Assembly: GCA_019925795.1 (NCBI GenBank) | Contig: CM034314.1 | Coordinates: 79,790,780 to 79,854,779, forward strand | Reading direction: 5' to 3' | Source of the DNA: Dendrobium chrysotoxum | Lineage: Eukaryota; Streptophyta; Magnoliopsida; Asparagales; Orchidaceae | Length of the DNA stretch: 64,000 nucleotides | In this document: piece after piece, positions 49,701 through 55,910 of the stretch | Layout of the letters: every line of letters begins with the position of its first letter | Position numbering within the stretch: position 1 is the stretch's first letter | Notes under the pieces: model-generated | Told to the model about the DNA's origin: nothing | The model's database searches: none | The model's input: only the letters and a program-made list of their open reading frames with translations | Position numbers and translations under genes: made by a program

Positions 49701-52700
49701 GGAAGGAAAGCACTATGAAACTAACCACGAATTCGAACTCTTCCAAGATTGGTGGGTAATCCAATTCCCTCTCCAAGGGATCGCTCTCCAATCTCTCTCA
49801 AGCTCTCACAAGAACTCAAACATGGGGAAATTTTTTTTATCATTCATTCATTAACATGAAAAGAGAACAATAAGGGCTATATATAGCCTCGTACAAAGGA
49901 CTCAAAATAAAAGACCACAATGCCCTTTGGGCTAACACACGACCTCCCTTAAGTAAGGGGTATAAACGGAAAACATAATAAAAATAGATACAACATAAAT
50001 AATAAAAGACAAATACATAATACGACTCAAAAGTACATCGACTCAATCGTGGCCGTAGATCGACGGCCACGTCTCTAATAGACTTTGCAAGCTCCGAAGT
50101 CCCCATCACCTGCAATGCTTTATGGTGTAGAATGTTGGCCATTAAAAGAGAAGCATAATACTAAGTTAAGTGTTGTAGAGATGAGGATGCTCAGATGGAT
50201 GCGTGGATTTACCCTTAGAGACATGATACGAAATAAGCATATACGTGAAAAGGTTGGAGTAGCTCCAGTGGAAGATAAGATTAGAGAGAGTCATCTTAGA
50301 TGATTTGGTCACATAAAAAGGCAGCCTTCAGTTGACCCGGTTAGGAAAGTAGAGGTATTAGATTTGACTTATATTAAGAAAGGTAGAGGTAGACCTAAAA
50401 AGACTTGGTTAGAAAATATTAGAAATGATCTTTCTTTATTAGATTTAAATGAGAATTAGACTTTTAATAGGACACAATGGAGAAAAAGAATTCATGTAGC
50501 CGACCCCACGTAGTTGGACAAAGGCTTGATGTTATTGTTGTTGTTGTATCTTTAGTGTCTCACCTATCTCTTCCCTTCTCCTTCCTCCTCTATTTTCCAT
50601 TTTCATATTCACCTCTTCTCCCACAACTGCTTCTCCTTTCCTTTTAACCACTTTATAAGGGATGAATAAGGGAGTTATGCCGTCTTTCCCCACTTTTGTA
50701 GATATTCCCACCATCTGTAGCTAAAACTGTCCTGTTCACATCCATTTGCTTGTCAACCGCTCAAAAGCCAACCTTATCTATCCACTAGAAACTATTGCAT
50801 GCTCTTTCTATCTCTCTCCCTCCCTCTCTTCGATCAAATGGATTATGAAATTTAAGCTTCCTTTGTATGATTGTGTAGTGTTTCTCTCTCCATATCTATC
50901 TCTCTGATAATATTTCTGGACAGTATTTATTGCATCCTTTTATGCAGATGAATTGTCAAGTGTTTTCAACTATTGAATTCAAAGGGTACTTAAATCAGCC
51001 CAGGTCATTAATAAAATTGAATACAATATTTAGACAGCTTAGTGACTTGAAAATGAGTTATCTCGTCTCAGGATATTTAGGATGTTTCATAATAATTTCA
51101 TTCAATGTTCCAGTTTGGAAAGGGGTTATATGGCTACATGCACAAAAAAACAAACTGATCATTTGAAATACAGTACCGAATAACATTAATATATTCCAAA
51201 TTGATTATTTGAAGATTTGCCAAAATGCTTTCTCAATAATATGTAATGGAGTAAATTACTTGGAAAGAAATCAAACATAATATTCTACAGAAATTGCAGT
51301 GACAGCAGTATCAGATTGACAACCCTATCCCAAACATATCAAGAAAGTATAAAACATTTCAATTGAAGCAATAAGAACAGCCATTTTTGTAATTACACAT
51401 TCAGTAATTAAAAATTTCGGTAAGCTTTACCTCCAGGCAATCAATAACAGCCAATTGATGTTCCTCTGCAATGTCTGGGTTTATCTTAATAAGTCGACCA
51501 AGAGCATCAATTCCCATATATTTGAGATTATGACTATCACTCTGCCAAAACAGAAACACGAGATCTAAATGCTATAATGAGATCACAGAGAAATCAAAGA
51601 AAAAGAAAAAGGAAGCAAGGTTTGAACTTGACAAGCAGATAGATATTATACTTCACAGCAACTTTAAGCAAAAGCAAACCAACCTTCAGAAATTTTGAAG
51701 TTGCTTCAATAGCAGCATCCAATAACTTCGTATTTGGATGGATGGATGAAACACAGCAAATGCATTCATAAAGCACAGCATTTCCTATGTTGCTCGACAT
51801 TTCAACCTTTCTAATTATCTCACCAAGTACAGTGTACATGTGTCCACTAGCCTGCTTATCCCCACTACCAAGCAATGCGAGAATTTTTAATAACTTCACC
51901 TGAGCTCAATAAAAATAACATGGAAGGGAAGCAATAATTAATTTACAACCTCATATGCAATTAATGCTCTTTAAGCACAAAAAAAAAAAATCAAGAAAAT
52001 AGCATGATTACATGAGCTAATACTAAAATTGGTTCAAAACTATTTCAGCTTCCAATTTTTTCTCAAGTGAAATCCCTGATTGACTTTAATCTTGAATCTA
52101 AAATCTAGTTCAACTTGTATTTATTGCTGCAAATACAGAAAAGAAATACAGTTTTAGACTTTTGCAAATAACACTGAAGAAAGACATGCACTTGATCTTT
52201 AAATCCAAATTAGAATCGATAGTAGAAGAAACTTCAAACTGTGTAGCCATGAAAAGTTTAACACATTGATTCAAGAACACTGAATGCCGAAACCTTTTTT
52301 TGGAAAATATTGTTAAGAGAAATCGAAGGAGCAAGAGACTGTAAAAAAGCCTTCTCTACAAATTTTCTGATGAATATAATAAATGCCTGCCGATAAGTCC
52401 TCAATGATGTAACAGAAATCTATGAACAGAATTAGCATCAATTTACCTGGATGAATGGAGCAGGCGTTTGATGGTAATCATATGCTTTTGGAAGTCTTCT
52501 TTCAGCAACTTGTTTGAGAATACTAACAAAACTGATAACCAGGTCCTTGTATGAGTTTACATCAGCAGTAATAAGATCAAAAAGGGGACATAACGCTGCA
52601 CCCATAACTCCAGGATCATTATCAGAAAGCCTCTGCAAGAACGCAAGTAAATGAAGCATCAATAATCATTTAATCCCAGCATTGCTTGAAACAGATTAAT

Positions 52701-55441
52701 AAACATTTCAATAGGTAGAAAATAAATATAAAAAACAAGCTCAAAATTTAGTAACAAGCATTTCAATAGCATGCAAAGAAATATGAAAAATAAACAAATA
52801 TTTTACAATGCAAATTTTCTTTTGCAACTTTTGTGTTTGAATCCATTAGTACACCTTCATAAACAATCTCTTGTGATCTAATTTTTTTTTATCTGATAAA
52901 CAAATTATTGACATTTGTGGGAACTAAAGTTGCTAAACGCTAAAAACACCTGCATAATAAAAGAAAAATAAATCCTCACAATTTTATGCACTTTTCACCA
53001 GCTTTTCCCCACTATTTCACCTTTCACCTGTGTCATACGACAAAGCACTGAATTTAATGGCTTGGATACCATCTAAAAGGAATCTGCAGCCCTTAAAGCA
53101 TTCAATGCAATTTCATCTGCAGTTAGAATGACCTACAACACAGCGGAATGCAAACAATAAATTCAACACCTAAACTACTGAACTTTGAGACTAAGGGATT
53201 ATAGGAGAAGAGTTTACATGACAAAGAATGTAAATTTACATTTAATTCAAGTATATTGGAAGATCAATGTGCTAGCTATCAGTCTGATTATTTTCTGCTT
53301 AATCAATTCCTCACATTGTCCAAATAACTATATACTCTTAAAGCCTCAGCTCATATTCTGGAAAAGAAGGTAATCAATACATGCAGCGGCCAATAGAAAA
53401 GAATAAAAGGCTCCTAATATCTTAGTATGAGTTCTTAGCTAGCTCCCAGTCTGCCTGGTAAATTTTCTTGTGTCCCCTGCTTATCCCAGCATGTCAAGCA
53501 ATTAAAAAAAAAAAAGCACATCAAGATTTTAAGTATTTATCATGAAAAAGCACCATAAGAACAGGCTCAATAGAATAACAGAAAAAGAAAAATTATAAAC
53601 CCAAGGCAAATTTTTTAATAAGTTTGCATCACAACTATTTTATTTTCCATGCATCTCTTTAATGAAGCTCATAAAAATTCAATTAGTGTCATCTTTCTCA
53701 TCGAATACAACCATAAGTAGAACTGGTAATCCAATATTAGCTTCTTATAAGTACAAAAGGTCACTAAAGCCTTCCTTCTAAAAAATAGATCAAGCATCCC
53801 ATTTCAGTTCAAATTGATTTGAAATAGCGATGATATTACAAACTCCTACAAAGATGTGTTGCATGACCCCTTCACAATAATTTTACAACTTTTTGACAAG
53901 TACTGAACATGCTACTTATAAAATAAACAAACAACTTCGGTCATCGGTATTTTATCATAACGCTTCATTACCAATCAAAAATAAAGTACTAAAAAAACTT
54001 TACCAATATTACATAAGTTGAAGTCCTTTTTCTTCCTCAACCTCTAATCAGATCATCTTAAGATAGCTAGAAAAAGCTAGTAAATTTCATCAGTAGTCTT
54101 TTCCCCATCCATACTTTGTGTACAAAACATTAAAATTATCAGTATTCTCGCTATTCTCTGAATACATAGTCTCTGCAATCAGTAATCCCAAACATTTCAT
54201 TTTACAATCACAAAACTTCGATCTAAATCAAAATGCTAGTTTTTATAAGATTCTTCTTTTTTTATGGCAACTTTGCACTACCATTATAGAAAAGCATCAG
54301 GCCTTCTTCAAGCATGATCTATCTAAGCAACCAATTAAACCGCCAACACAAAAAAGAACTTTCAACCCTTGATAAGAAAGAAAGCTGCTTGAAAAAAATA
54401 AATAAATAAAACTGTCCCTAGGTGTGAAATAGCATGCAGAATACATGCATTCTGATCTTCCAATCACTCTACATCATCATCATCATGCTTCTCCCAACAA
54501 CATCGAATTGATTTTATGGAGCCTTATTGTATATTCATGTTAATTGAGTGTTACACAAGATGTTAACACTATGCGTGTTACAATATTTGCTACATTCTAC
54601 AAAGTTTTGCACAACTTCTAGGTGTATCACAAAATTTGCTGCAACGGACCAAAATCTTCAATTTGAGTCCAAAGAATTCAAACCATTATCCCAACTTGAG
54701 GAAAGTCTTTGACCCGTTAGTTAAAAGTGATGTCTGACTACATCAATCAATGTTTTGGAAATAAGCATTTTGACACTCCAAAGAAAACGATCGCTCTGAT
54801 ACACTGCATTCTAGAGTGAAGTCATTCTTGTACCGTACCTTCCTGAAATGTGAAAGGAGATGGGCTACTGAAGCCGGAGCACGCTGGTAGAACCTGTGAA
54901 GTGCCATGATTGCCTTCTTCCTCACAGCCTCCTTGGAGTGGCCTAGGAGCTCCACCACCTGTGGCAACACGGCTGGGATGGTCTCTTCGTTGATGAGTTT
55001 ACAAACTGCGGTCAGGGCCGCGCAAACCACCAAATAGTTGTCAGACCTCAGATCCTTCTGTATAGTGTTCACAATGAGAATGATCAGATCATGATCCTCA
55101 TTCAAGAAGAGCGTGACAGCAAGATAACCGGTTCTTTTATGGGAAACGTTGTCGTCATGAGTCATCTTCACGGCATGAATATAGCCAAAGGAGGCATCAT
55201 GACCCAGCATCTCGACATAGACCAGGCGTATTATGTATTCCTTCATTTTTCGACGGGTAACGTCCGGTTCTGCGATCCGGCGCTTCAAGGTCTCGATCTC
55301 CCGGAGGATGATGCGGTCCTCCTCCACCTTCGAGCGTGCCTCCCCAATGGACTTCACTAGATCCAGGAACTCCTTAGACTGGCCCCAGCCGCCCTGGGAA
55401 CCCATCGCAAGCTCCCTCCCGATCGTCTTCAGCTGCTCCAT
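18013..55441 (-). CDS. AP4E: AP-4 complex subunit epsilon (spliced, 11 coding exons, 953 aa)
   Basis: Large subunit of the AP-4 heterotetrameric adaptor complex, which sorts cargo (including vacuolar proteins) at the trans-Golgi network. Joined exons on the minus strand: 55441-54839, 52632-52447, 51899-51684, 51541-51431, 29481-29284, 29206-29075, 24978-24922, 24825-24709, 22677-22600, 21174-21031, 19032-18013. They give 2862 nt with no internal stop, GT-AG at every junction, and all introns in phase 0. The N-terminal adaptin trunk (about residues 20-560, helical repeats) includes MLGHDASFGYIHAVKM, TGYLAVTLFLNEDHDL and RSDNYLVVCAAL. Residues 615-953 are a hydrophilic hinge/tail with PPPPPPDLLDF and a C-terminal LFRDLLG. 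The length is close to Arabidopsis AP4E as I recall it (938). Intron 4 is 21,949 bp and transposon-filled. The ATG has a good context (AGGATGG). Confidence 0.95.
19033..21030 (-). other. AP4E intron 10 (1998 bp)
   Basis: GT...TACAG intron. Contains a (GA)n tract at 20340-20380; no transposon boundary recognised. Confidence 0.85.
20340..20380. repeat. (GA)n microsatellite
   Basis: Forty bases of nearly pure AG repeat inside AP4E intron 10. Confidence 0.9.
21031..21174 (-). CDS. AP4E: AP4E exon 10 (residues 567-614)
   Basis: Encodes CQSLIEELQASHSTDLQQRA through LDASCEDIE. Acceptor TTGCAG, donor GAG|GTTTCT. 144 nt, phase 0 on both sides. It lies at the end of the adaptin trunk. Confidence 0.93.
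21175..22599 (-). other. AP4E intron 9 (1425 bp)
   Basis: GT-AG intron, AT-rich; a 17-base A run near 22103 is the only notable element. Confidence 0.8.
22600..22677 (-). CDS. AP4E: AP4E exon 9 (residues 541-566)
   Basis: 78-nt exon encoding AYAITGIMKICAFEVAAGRK and VEMLSE. Acceptor TTTTTGCAG, donor GAG|GTATCT. Both ends are phase 0, and the reading frame joins exons 8 and 10. Confidence 0.9.
22678..24708 (-). other. AP4E intron 8 (2031 bp)
   Basis: GT-AG intron, AT-rich, with poly(A) runs around 24168; no element ends or coding sequence recognised. Confidence 0.8.
24709..24825 (-). CDS. AP4E: AP4E exon 8 (residues 502-540)
   Basis: Encodes VICWVLGEYGTADGNYSASY through VEAHPNDITVK. Acceptor TGTAG, donor AAG|GTATAG, 117 nt. 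The WVLGEYG motif is conserved in large adaptin subunits. Confidence 0.93.
24922..24978 (-). CDS. AP4E: AP4E exon 7 (residues 483-501, 57 nt)
   Basis: Micro-exon encoding VSSYLGILGEPKLPSMFLQ. Acceptor ATGCAG, donor CAG|GTACTA. Identified by homology because it is too short to stand out on its own; the next intron is only 96 bp. Confidence 0.9.
24979..29074 (-). other. AP4E intron 6 (4096 bp)
   Basis: GT-AG intron. It contains a 1215-bp solo LTR (27635-28849) in antisense orientation to the gene. The remaining 25-27.6 kb is AT-rich without recognisable genes. Confidence 0.85.
27635..28849 (+). mobile_element. Solo LTR of the TGATG...CATCA family (1215 bp)
   Basis: Starts TGATGCGGACATCC, ends CGTTCTACATCA, and is flanked by the 5-bp repeat ATTGT at 27630-27634 and 28850-28854. 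The sequence matches the reverse complement of the LTR pair at 35147-38066, including the segment around TATGGGAGGGAA and the region near CCTTTTCTCC. It contains a TATATATAGAGG promoter-like stretch near 27838. Orientation is opposite to AP4E. Confidence 0.9.
29075..29206 (-). CDS. AP4E: AP4E exon 6 (residues 439-482)
   Basis: Encodes TMNKVFEHAGDLVNVKVAHN through the acidic GFGEDDEGADSQLRSSA. Acceptor GTCCAG, donor GCT|GTATGT, 132 nt; separated from exon 5 by an intron of only 77 bp. Confidence 0.94.
29284..29481 (-). CDS. AP4E: AP4E exon 5 (residues 373-438)
   Basis: Encodes DPDDTLKRKTFELLYKMT, DRMIDYMISINDNHYKTEIA and ELAEQFAPSNQWFIQ, strongly conserved adaptin trunk sequence. Acceptor GACCAG, donor CAG|GTGGCC, 198 nt. 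It follows the 21.9-kb intron. Confidence 0.96.
30462..31387. mobile_element. 926-bp PIF/Harbinger-like MITE
   Basis: Ends GGGGCTGATTGGATTCAAG and, reverse-complemented, GGGGCTGTTTGGATACATG; flanked by TAA at 30459-30461 and 31388-31390. The interior is AT-rich without a transposase. Sits in AP4E intron 4. Confidence 0.7.
31391..35146. other. Intron 4 sequence, mostly unassigned
   Basis: No gene. 32518-33160 resembles two pieces that flank the Copia relic (40553-40620 and 45595-45870), so it is probably an uninterrupted copy of the same old repeat. An open frame at 34682-34975 (minus) matches nothing I recognise. Confidence 0.4.
35147..36679 (-). mobile_element. LTR copy A (3' LTR, truncated) of the TGATG...CATCA family
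   Basis: Near-identical to LTR B at 36754-38066, apart from a 272-bp MITE insertion and the loss of roughly the last 60 bases (minus-strand sense). Its first bases in minus sense are TGCGGACATCC rather than TGATGCGGACATCC, so both ends are slightly altered. Confidence 0.82.
35300..35571. mobile_element. 272-bp Mutator-type MITE
   Basis: Terminal inverted repeats of about 51 bases, near perfect: GGGAAATTTACATACATACC on the left, with the reverse complement of the right end starting GGGATCTTTACATACATACC. Flanked by the 9-bp direct repeat TAGCATTAA (35291-35299, 35572-35580), the target size of the Mutator superfamily. LTR B has the unoccupied site (CATAACATTAAATGTG, about 36955-36970). No coding capacity. 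Confidence 0.92.
36680..36753 (-). other. 74-bp remnant internal region with tRNA-iMet primer site
   Basis: Between LTR A and LTR B. On the minus strand, three bases after LTR B, it reads TGGTATCAGAGC (36750-36739), complementary to the 3' end of initiator methionine tRNA and typical of plant LTR retrotransposons. Only about 60 further bases separate it from LTR A, with no polypurine tract and no coding region. Confidence 0.8.
36754..38066 (-). mobile_element. LTR copy B (5' LTR, 1313 bp) of the TGATG...CATCA family
   Basis: Plus-strand ends TGATGTAGAACG and GTCCGCATCA. It contains an 18-G run at 36769-36786 where the sister solo LTR has only five. On the minus strand a TATATATAGAGG promoter-like stretch lies near 37870. 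It is immediately followed by the primer-binding site, so it is the 5' LTR in minus orientation, the same direction as AP4E. Confidence 0.88.
38067..40621 (+). pseudogene. Coding-like relic of unknown origin, with 159-bp tandem duplication
   Basis: From about 38660 to 40460 the plus strand can be read as long Lys/Ile/Asn-rich peptide segments interrupted by stops and shifts. Examples are NQYDFTFDILNIKYEIKST near 39070 and ENLYGLPTISRKFNGPNKYQ near 39810. A 159-bp unit (53 codons) is duplicated in tandem at 39185-39502. I do not recognise the protein; a retroelement or pararetrovirus-like polyprotein remnant is one possibility. Not functional. Confidence 0.35.
39185..39502 (+). repeat. Two tandem 159-bp units
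   Basis: Units 39185-39343 and 39344-39502, nearly identical. The length is a multiple of three, and each copy reads ESEYEHKIISKP in the same frame. Confidence 0.85.
40622..40909 (-). repeat. 3' LTR of the Copia relic
   Basis: Plus-strand ends TGTTCAAAA and TATTCAACA; similar to 45023-45245. It has been lengthened by an (AT)n array at 40643-40711. Confidence 0.7.
40643..40711. repeat. (AT)n microsatellite
   Basis: About 69 bases of pure AT repeat inside the 3' LTR of the Copia relic; absent from the 5' LTR. Confidence 0.93.
41232..43309 (-). mobile_element. Solo LTR (2078 bp) inserted in Copia RNase H
   Basis: Plus-strand ends TGATGTAGAACG and GTTCTCATCA, flanked by AGTGC (41227-41231 and 43310-43314). 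On removing it, the Copia RNase H frame continues from SSAEAEYRAL into AQGICEGIWIK. It shares ends and several internal blocks (AGGCTAAATCACATGC, GGACAGCA, CGGCTGACGGGTGATGCGTG) with the other members of its family, but is longer than the 1.2-1.3 kb copies. A 101-bp unit is tandemly duplicated at 41863-42064. Confidence 0.92.
41863..42064. repeat. Two tandem 101-bp units
   Basis: Units 41863-41963 and 41964-42064, both starting GCTGGAGCTGTTTTGG and containing GTGCTGGTCTTG and TTCCTTGGTCCA. They explain the similar overlapping open frames there, which are not genes. Confidence 0.85.
43310..43630 (-). pseudogene. Copia RNase H, N-terminal part
   Basis: Carries the YSDADWAGN active-site region and SSAEAEYRAL. 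It breaks at the solo LTR; the C-terminal part resumes at 41231. The upstream side joins directly to post-integrase sequence because reverse transcriptase is deleted. Confidence 0.85.
43984..44685 (-). pseudogene. Copia integrase relic
   Basis: Reads as the catalytic-core to C-terminal part of a Ty1/Copia integrase in shifting frames: RWFVTFVDDH near 44640, then KVFGCATFVHV and GYSPTQKGYKCYSPT at 44200-44080. Several stops and shifts; no function expected. Confidence 0.82.
45023..45245 (-). repeat. 5' LTR of the Copia relic (outer end lost)
   Basis: Shares AAAATAACTAACTAGCTTAA and the following sequence with the 3' LTR, but lacks the ...TATTCAACA terminus. An internal block ending in GATCACAATTGATC is repeated. 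Confidence 0.65.
45246..46264. other. Intron 4 sequence with one diverged dispersed repeat
   Basis: 45595-45870 is similar to 32890-33160 (shared TTCTTGTCAAATTTGAT, AATTTTCAATTGA, TTATGTTT and a CCCTAGAA-type block). The rest is unassigned. Confidence 0.45.
46265..46663. mobile_element. Possible 0.4-kb PIF/Harbinger-like MITE
   Basis: Flanked by TAA (46262-46264, 46664-46666); the right end, reverse-complemented, begins GGGGGCTGTTTGATTGG and the left end GAGGTTGCTTGGTCAGC. The match is partial. Confidence 0.42.
46955..47088 (+). pseudogene. RTE-like LINE, upstream part before the insertion
   Basis: Ends in a frame reading VPLKLKGKFYKMVVRP, typical of the C-terminal part of plant LINE reverse transcriptases. 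It continues at 50109 after the inserted LTR-like element. Degenerate. Confidence 0.72.
47089..50108 (-). mobile_element. 3020-bp LTR-like element inserted in a LINE
   Basis: Plus-strand ends TGATGCAGGACT and AGTCCCCATCA, flanked by CCTGC (47084-47088, 50109-50113). Related to the other TGATG...CATCA LTRs by its ends and by shared blocks (AGGCTAAATCACATGC, GGACAGCA, CCGGCGGC-rich segment, TATATATAGCC). I see neither two LTRs nor a primer site inside, so it is read as a long solo LTR, possibly with secondary insertions at about 47.9-49.2 kb. Internal open frames up to 127 codons have no recognisable domain. Confidence 0.78.
50109..50548 (+). pseudogene. RTE-like LINE 3' end with (TTG)n tail
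   Basis: Reads AMLYGVECWPLK, VVEMRMLRWMRG, RGRPKKTW and VADPT, the conserved C-terminus of plant RTE/LINE reverse transcriptases, then GTAGTTGGACAAAGGCTTG and a TTG-repeat tail. Directly continues 47088 once the LTR-like insert is removed. An in-frame stop makes it inactive. Confidence 0.85.
50549..51430. other. Remaining intron 4 sequence next to exon 4
   Basis: CT-rich tract at 50560-50900, otherwise AT-rich; no feature recognised. Ends at the exon 4 donor. Confidence 0.6.
51431..51541 (-). CDS. AP4E: AP4E exon 4 (residues 336-372)
   Basis: Encodes SDSHNLKYMGIDALGRLIKI and NPDIAEEHQLAVIDCLE. Acceptor TTGGCAG, donor GAG|GTAAAG, 111 nt. Its donor opens the 21.9-kb intron. Confidence 0.95.
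51684..51899 (-). CDS. AP4E: AP4E exon 3 (residues 264-335)
   Basis: Encodes VKLLKILALLGSGDK, SSNIGNAVLYECICCV and the ATSKFLK end. Acceptor GCTCAG, donor AAG|GTTGGT, 216 nt. NIGNAVLYECI is a hallmark of AP large subunits. Confidence 0.96.
52447..52632 (-). CDS. AP4E: AP4E exon 2 (residues 202-263)
   Basis: Encodes RLSDNDPGVMGAALCPLFDL through DYHQTPAPFIQ. Acceptor TTGCAG, donor CAG|GTAAAT, 186 nt. The DPGVMGA motif is conserved in adaptins. Confidence 0.96.
52633..54838 (-). other. AP4E intron 1 (2206 bp)
   Basis: GT-AG intron, AT-rich; a 12-base A run at 53502-53513 and no recognisable insertion. Confidence 0.85.
54839..55441 (-). CDS. AP4E: AP4E exon 1 (residues 1-201, start codon)
   Basis: Starts MEQLKTIGRELAMGSQGGWG. 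Contains EYIIRLVYVEMLGHDASFGY, KRTGYLAVTLFLNEDHDLII, QKDLRSDNYLVVCAAL and EAVRKKAIMALHRFYQRAP; ends HFRK before AAG|GTACGG. The start matches that of known plant AP4E proteins, and its context (A at -3, G at +4) is favourable. Confidence 0.97.
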
Positions 55442-55489
55442 CCTCGATATACTGCCAACCGTACAGCTTCAACCCTTCGAGATCCAGAT

Positions 55490-55569
55490 CTAAGAGGCAG
55501 CATAATAAACAGTAAAAAATATTCAAGAGTTGAGATAAATTACAATCGCAGTCGGACACAATTCGTTAC
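55490..55569 (-). other. Probable 80-bp intron in the AP4E 5' UTR
   Basis: On the minus strand, GAAG|GTAACG at 55570/55569 and CTGCCTCTTAG|ATC at 55490/55489 form consistent splice sites 48 bp upstream of the ATG. The interior is AT-richer than its flanks. Predicted only; no transcript evidence. Confidence 0.5.
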
Positions 55570-55570
55570 C

Positions 55571-55910
55571 TTCGATGCGAAACTATCCAACTGCACTGCA
55601 AAAAATCTCACAGCCAAAGTTGTCTAGCTCAGTTTCTCGAAGAACTCATCCACTGCATTCCGTTCCCCGCAAATTAACGGCCGTTAACCGCCCCTCCGGC
55701 ACCACGGGGTCCTGGACCGTGATCGCCGACAGAGATACTGTATCACCGCAAATCCTTACACCACCTTATCCTTTGCCTTCTTATTCTCTTCCTCCTCGCC
55801 GCAGATCTCGACGACAATCGACGTTCGCCGTTCGCCCTGCACACTGCCCTAGCAGCAGGGAATCAGGAATCAGACGAGAAAATGTAAGAAAATGCGCCTA
55901 ATCCGGGTGG
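55571..55910 (-). promoter_or_regulatory. AP4E 5' UTR / promoter region
   Basis: GC-richer than the surrounding DNA and directly upstream of the predicted 5' UTR intron. No clear TATA box was seen, as is common for housekeeping genes. The exact transcription start cannot be set. Confidence 0.4.

Larger units (their letters stand above)
29482..51430 (-). other. AP4E intron 4 (21,949 bp), transposon-filled
   Basis: Donor GAG|GTAAAG at 51430, acceptor GACCAG ending at 29482. The intron joins two perfectly conserved flanking exons, so it must be removed for a functional product. It holds a 0.9-kb MITE, an LTR pair with a nested Mutator-type MITE, a coding-like relic with a 159-bp tandem repeat, a Copia relic with a nested solo LTR, and a LINE with a nested 3-kb LTR-like insert. 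Confidence 0.93.
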
